From JABSSA01 sp039975755 (lineage in GTDB: Bacteria; Pseudomonadota; Alphaproteobacteria; Rhodobacterales; Rhodobacteraceae): a DNA stretch of 64,000 nucleotides. The notes under the pieces are model-generated. The model did not search any database, had not been told where the DNA came from, and worked only from the letters and a program-made list of their open reading frames with translations. A program made the position numbers and the translations under genes. How positions within the stretch are numbered: the first letter of the stretch is position 1; each line of letters begins with the position of its first letter. The DNA lies in NCBI GenBank assembly GCA_039975755.1, contig JBDWGM010000096.1, positions 1 to 64,000 of the forward strand. Direction: 5' to 3'. Positions 61,401-64,000 of this stretch are shown here, one piece after another.

Positions 61401-62784
61401 ACCGCGCGGCTTTTCCGCCCGTATGCAAGGGTTGATCCACGGCGACGGCCTGAAGGCACGCGCGATGCGTGGTTCGGTATTGTCCACGGCCAATTTTGCC
61501 GGCGGGCAATTGCTTCGGCTGATCTCGAACTTGATCCTGACCCGGCTTTTATTCCCCGAAGCCTTCGGCCTGATGGCCATTGTGCAGGTCTTCATGGTTG
61601 GGCTGGCGATGTTCTCTGATATCGGATTGAATTCGGCCATCGTGCAATCCAAACGCGGGGATGATCCAGCCTTTTTGAACACAGGTTGGACCATGCAGGT
61701 GATCCGCGGTTTCCTGTTGTGGATGATGACATGGGCGCTGGCCGGACCCGCAGCAGAATTTTACGAGCAAGAGATCTTGCGCCAGTTGCTGCCCGCCGTG
61801 GGTCTGACCGCGTTCTTACAAGGGTTTCTGTCAACCAAAGTGGTCACAGCGCAGCGTCATTTGATGTTGGGCCGGACCACTGTTCTGGAACTGGGATCAC
61901 AAGCCGTTAGCATCGTCTTCACCATCGGGTTGGCCATGATCTGGCCGTCTGTCTGGGTCATCGTCGTGGGTGGCATTATCGGCATGTGCAGCAAGGTGGC
62001 TTTGTCCCATTTCTATTTTCCCGGGCCAGCCAATCGGTTTCAGTTTGAACGTTCAGCCTTTGGCGAATTGTTCAATTTCGGCAAGTTTATCTTCCTCAGT
62101 TCGATCTGCGGTTTTCTGATCAACAATGGCGACCGGGCCATTCTTGGGAAATTTGTCTCGCTCACCGAATTGGCCTTGTATAATATCGCTTTCTTCTTTG
62201 CATCGGTTCCCTTGTTGCTGACCATGCGTCTTGTCAATCAGGTGATGATGCCGCTCTATCGCGAACGCCCCACCGAGGCATCCGCCGAAAACCGGCGCGA
62301 CATTGCAAAGGCCCGCGCCATGATCACCGGCACAATGATGACCGGTGCCTTGATCCTGGCCCTGATTGGCGATTGGATGATCCGGTTTCTGTATACGCCG
62401 GAATATCACGGAGCCGGGCCGATCCTTGTGTTCTTTGCCATTGCCGTGCTGCCCGGTGTGATGATCACCAGTTATTCGACCTTGCTGATGGGACGAGGCA
62501 ATTCACGCGGCTTTTTCCTGATCCTGCTGTTCACCGCCATCGTACAGACTGCTGCACTGTATTTTGGCGTTGGCCATTACGGTATTGTCGGTGCGATCTT
62601 TGCCCAGACTATTGCCGCCATCGCGACCTATCCGTTGATCCTTGTGATGTTGCGCCCATATCAGGGCTGGGATCTGCGCCACGACATCGGCTTTGGCCTG
62701 ATTGCGTTGATGATCGTTCTGTTGGTCTTCACCCTGAAATCCAGCGCATTAAACGAATTTCTGGCCTTAATCCCAGCTGCATAA
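61381..62784 (+). CDS. Wzx-like oligosaccharide flippase (MOP superfamily)
   Basis: A 467-residue protein with about 12-14 membrane segments. GSVLSTANFAGGQLLRLISNLILTRLLFPEAFGLMAIVQVF (split near residue 33-75) is the Wzx/polysaccharide-synthase opening. GLNSAIVQSKRGDDPAFLNTGW and LGKFVSLTELALYNIAFFFASVPLLLT are also characteristic. It flips lipid-linked repeat units to the periplasmic face, before polymerisation. I choose ATG 61381 over a TTG at 61372; either way it overlaps the GT-C gene end by about 20 bases. It ends the rightward operon. Confidence 0.92.
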   Translation: MSIPSTEPRGFSARMQGLIHGDGLKARAMRGSVLSTANFAGGQLLRLISNLILTRLLFPEAFGLMAIVQVFMVGLAMFSDIGLNSAIVQSKRGDDPAFLNTGWTMQVIRGFLLWMMTWALAGPAAEFYEQEILRQLLPAVGLTAFLQGFLSTKVVTAQRHLMLGRTTVLELGSQAVSIVFTIGLAMIWPSVWVIVVGGIIGMCSKVALSHFYFPGPANRFQFERSAFGELFNFGKFIFLSSICGFLINNGDRAILGKFVSLTELALYNIAFFFASVPLLLTMRLVNQVMMPLYRERPTEASAENRRDIAKARAMITGTMMTGALILALIGDWMIRFLYTPEYHGAGPILVFFAIAVLPGVMITSYSTLLMGRGNSRGFFLILLFTAIVQTAALYFGVGHYGIVGAIFAQTIAAIATYPLILVMLRPYQGWDLRHDIGFGLIALMIVLLVFTLKSSALNEFLALIPAA

Positions 62785-63253
62785 ATCGGATCAATTTAAC
62801 ATAACTAAGATTAGCAGATTTTACATTTGTCGTTGATCTACGCTCGCATCAGCATGTGATCTAACGGTTCCGACACAGACAATTCGCGCCATTAGATACA
62901 ACATTGTCCGCAAGCAAAGCTTGGCCGACAGAAGCTGCTTTCGTCCGAAACCGTTGAAAAACGGTGCCCTACCTGTCAAAATAAGAGCATTAAAAGACAT
63001 TTATTGACCAATCTGCCCCTCTCTTTTTTCAAATTATTCGGCAGAGATTTTTATGTAAGGCATTGAATTATGATGAAAATCATTTCTCCTAGAGCATTTC
63101 CTTCAGCAAAACAACCAAAAGTTGAAAAAGGCGTATTTCGCAGCATCTGGCTGCGCTTCGCGGCACGCTTTTGGAAGTTCACTGAGAAGTCAGGACAATC
63201 AGATACATCCAGCTACAAAGGGCTTCTGTAGCGTCCAGAAGGATGTGTGCAGC
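62785..63253. other. intergenic region with no recognised gene
   Basis: About 470 bases between the convergent flippase and Alg9-like genes. It is AT-rich in 62800-63080. A 69-codon frame from 63122 has weak support and no motif. I see no clear terminator with a T-run, repeat or RNA gene. Confidence 0.45.
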
Positions 63254-64000
63254 TTACCGTTGGGCCAAGGGGCTTTTGGTGCCGTATGGCTCAAAGTTCT
63301 GGCTAATCTTGTCAGGGATGGGCCAGTATAGGCTTTGAAGATCTAGCGCCGGTCTGGGCTCGTCCGTTTGTGATTGCCACAAGGTAAACGGCCCGGATTG
63401 CGCCAATTTCGTAAATCCACTTGGCTGCGGCGCTGAAGCGCACACGATGATATGTGAGATCGCGGCCCGGTCACCAGGTCGATCCAATCCGATATGAAAC
63501 TGGGCGGTTTGTCCAAGGGTGGAATATCCCCCCAGATGTTCAATCGTCAAACCACGGGTGCGGATATCAACACCTGTCACCCGTCCGGTGTCACGAGCTG
63601 CACGCATCAGAGTAACCCCGTGACGCGCCGTCTCTTGATAATGCCCCAAAGGTGCTCCGACCCCAGTATAGCTGGCCACAAACACAAGGCTGACCCCCGC
63701 CCCCCAAAATAGCACAAACGCAGGCGCCAAAACGGCTGGTAAACGTGGATGGCACGCAATCACAGCAGCCGACATCACCACAAACGGCATGGCACAGATG
63801 ACAAAACGAAGTTCCTTATGAGCCGGGATATGCATGAAGGCGACGCACGTAACCACAGACACGATCACTGGCCAAAAGCGAGGCCAGAGCAAGACACAGC
63901 CTGCGGCGGCCAAAAGAATTAAACCACCGGTTTCCACGCCAAAACGCTTGGCATAGAACTCAATCGGGGCTGTCCCGAAATTCGATGCGATATCGTACAT
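63254..64000 (-). CDS. Alg9-like (GT22-type) GT-C mannosyltransferase, C-terminal part
   Basis: At least 248 residues from the window edge to a stop at 63254. The frame is open to the edge, so the N-terminus with the catalytic loop is missing and the ATG at the very end may be internal. Several membrane segments are visible. CVAFMHIPAHKELRFVICAMPFVVM near residue 53 matches the HxxxxHKExRF motif of Alg9/PIG-B-like GT22 enzymes. A soluble C-terminal domain begins near 125. Such enzymes add mannose from a polyprenyl-phosphate donor in the periplasm. It reads leftwards toward the flippase. Confidence 0.72.
   Translation of the reverse strand: MYDIASNFGTAPIEFYAKRFGVETGGLILLAAAGCVLLWPRFWPVIVSVVTCVAFMHIPAHKELRFVICAMPFVVMSAAVIACHPRLPAVLAPAFVLFWGAGVSLVFVASYTGVGAPLGHYQETARHGVTLMRAARDTGRVTGVDIRTRGLTIEHLGGYSTLGQTAQFHIGLDRPGDRAAISHIIVCASAPQPSGFTKLAQSGPFTLWQSQTDEPRPALDLQSLYWPIPDKISQNFEPYGTKSPLAQR

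Noticed and set aside
63122..63331. 69-codon frame near the right edge
   Set aside because: It overlaps the end of the Alg9-like gene and has no motif or convincing start signal.
1..64000. CRISPR arrays, rRNA genes, complete insertion sequences
   Set aside because: No regularly spaced repeats, no ribosomal RNA sequence and no transposase-like protein were recognised on either strand.

Overview
The window looks like part of an extrachromosomal replicon, a plasmid or chromid, from a marine alphaproteobacterium of the Roseobacter group (Rhodobacterales). Three things point there. The protein style and high GC are typical. A replication/partition module (ParB, ParA, and a divergent replication initiator of the RPA type with iterons) sits at 27.9-31.8 kb. 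Almost everything else is surface-polysaccharide biosynthesis, as on the roseobacter RepA-type 'biofilm' plasmids that carry rhamnose genes. The host and plasmid class are inferred, not proven by the sequence alone.

Layout. At 1-2.4 kb a truncated GT2 glycosyltransferase and an O-antigen-ligase/polymerase-like membrane protein read leftwards. At 2.7-8.0 kb a rightward operon, closed by a strong terminator, encodes a small protein of the GTA/phage head-spike-base type. It is followed by three large proteins without signal peptides: an SGNH/sialate-esterase-like enzyme, an FN3-Ig-LamG-like protein and a PKD/beta-helix protein. No capsid or terminase gene accompanies them. At 8-24 kb lie glycosyltransferases, a GNAT enzyme, an MBOAT O-acyltransferase with its SGNH partner, a UDP-HexNAc dehydrogenase, a sulfotransferase, a 2OG-Fe(II) oxygenase, an FkbM methyltransferase, an XrtD-type exosortase and two OafA-like acyltransferases. 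A 1191-residue beta-helix/RTX protein precedes the replication module.

At 32.6-40.5 kb there is a second polysaccharide block: two GT4 enzymes, a Gfo/Idh/MocA oxidoreductase with an unknown partner, an acyltransferase, a WecG/TagA/CpsF transferase, a VirK/YbjX protein and a hexapeptide acetyltransferase. From 40.5 to 43.2 kb is an accessory islet with a P-loop kinase, an LprI-like protein, two atypical tRNA genes, tiny ORFs and a small secreted protein. Direct repeats and two decayed copies of the neighbouring epimerase 3' end punctuate it. From 43.2 to 47.5 kb are nucleotide-sugar genes (UDP-glucuronate-epimerase-like, manC, rmlC, rmlB).

At 47.7-58.7 kb is the assembly and export machinery linked to an exosortase system: a VPLPA-CTERM protein, a CpsD-like ATPase, a Wzz/GumC-like chain-length protein, an ExeA-like ATPase, an ExoY-like initiating sugar transferase, a PrsT-like TPR lipoprotein, a Wza-like export protein, an outer-membrane barrel and a rhomboid protease. 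At 58.8-62.8 kb are a GT2-GtrA protein, a GT-C transferase and a Wzx-like flippase. An Alg9-like GT-C gene runs off the right edge.

Together the genes would make GDP-mannose-, dTDP-sugar- and UDP-uronic-acid-derived precursors, prime them on lipid carrier (ExoY-like), extend, flip, polymerise and export the polymer, and decorate it with acyl, sulfate and possibly methyl groups. The standout is the GTA-type spike operon inside a plasmid polysaccharide locus. In Rhodobacter capsulatus, GTA head spikes bind capsular polysaccharide, so the replicon may encode both a cell-surface glycan and a matching receptor-binding spike set.
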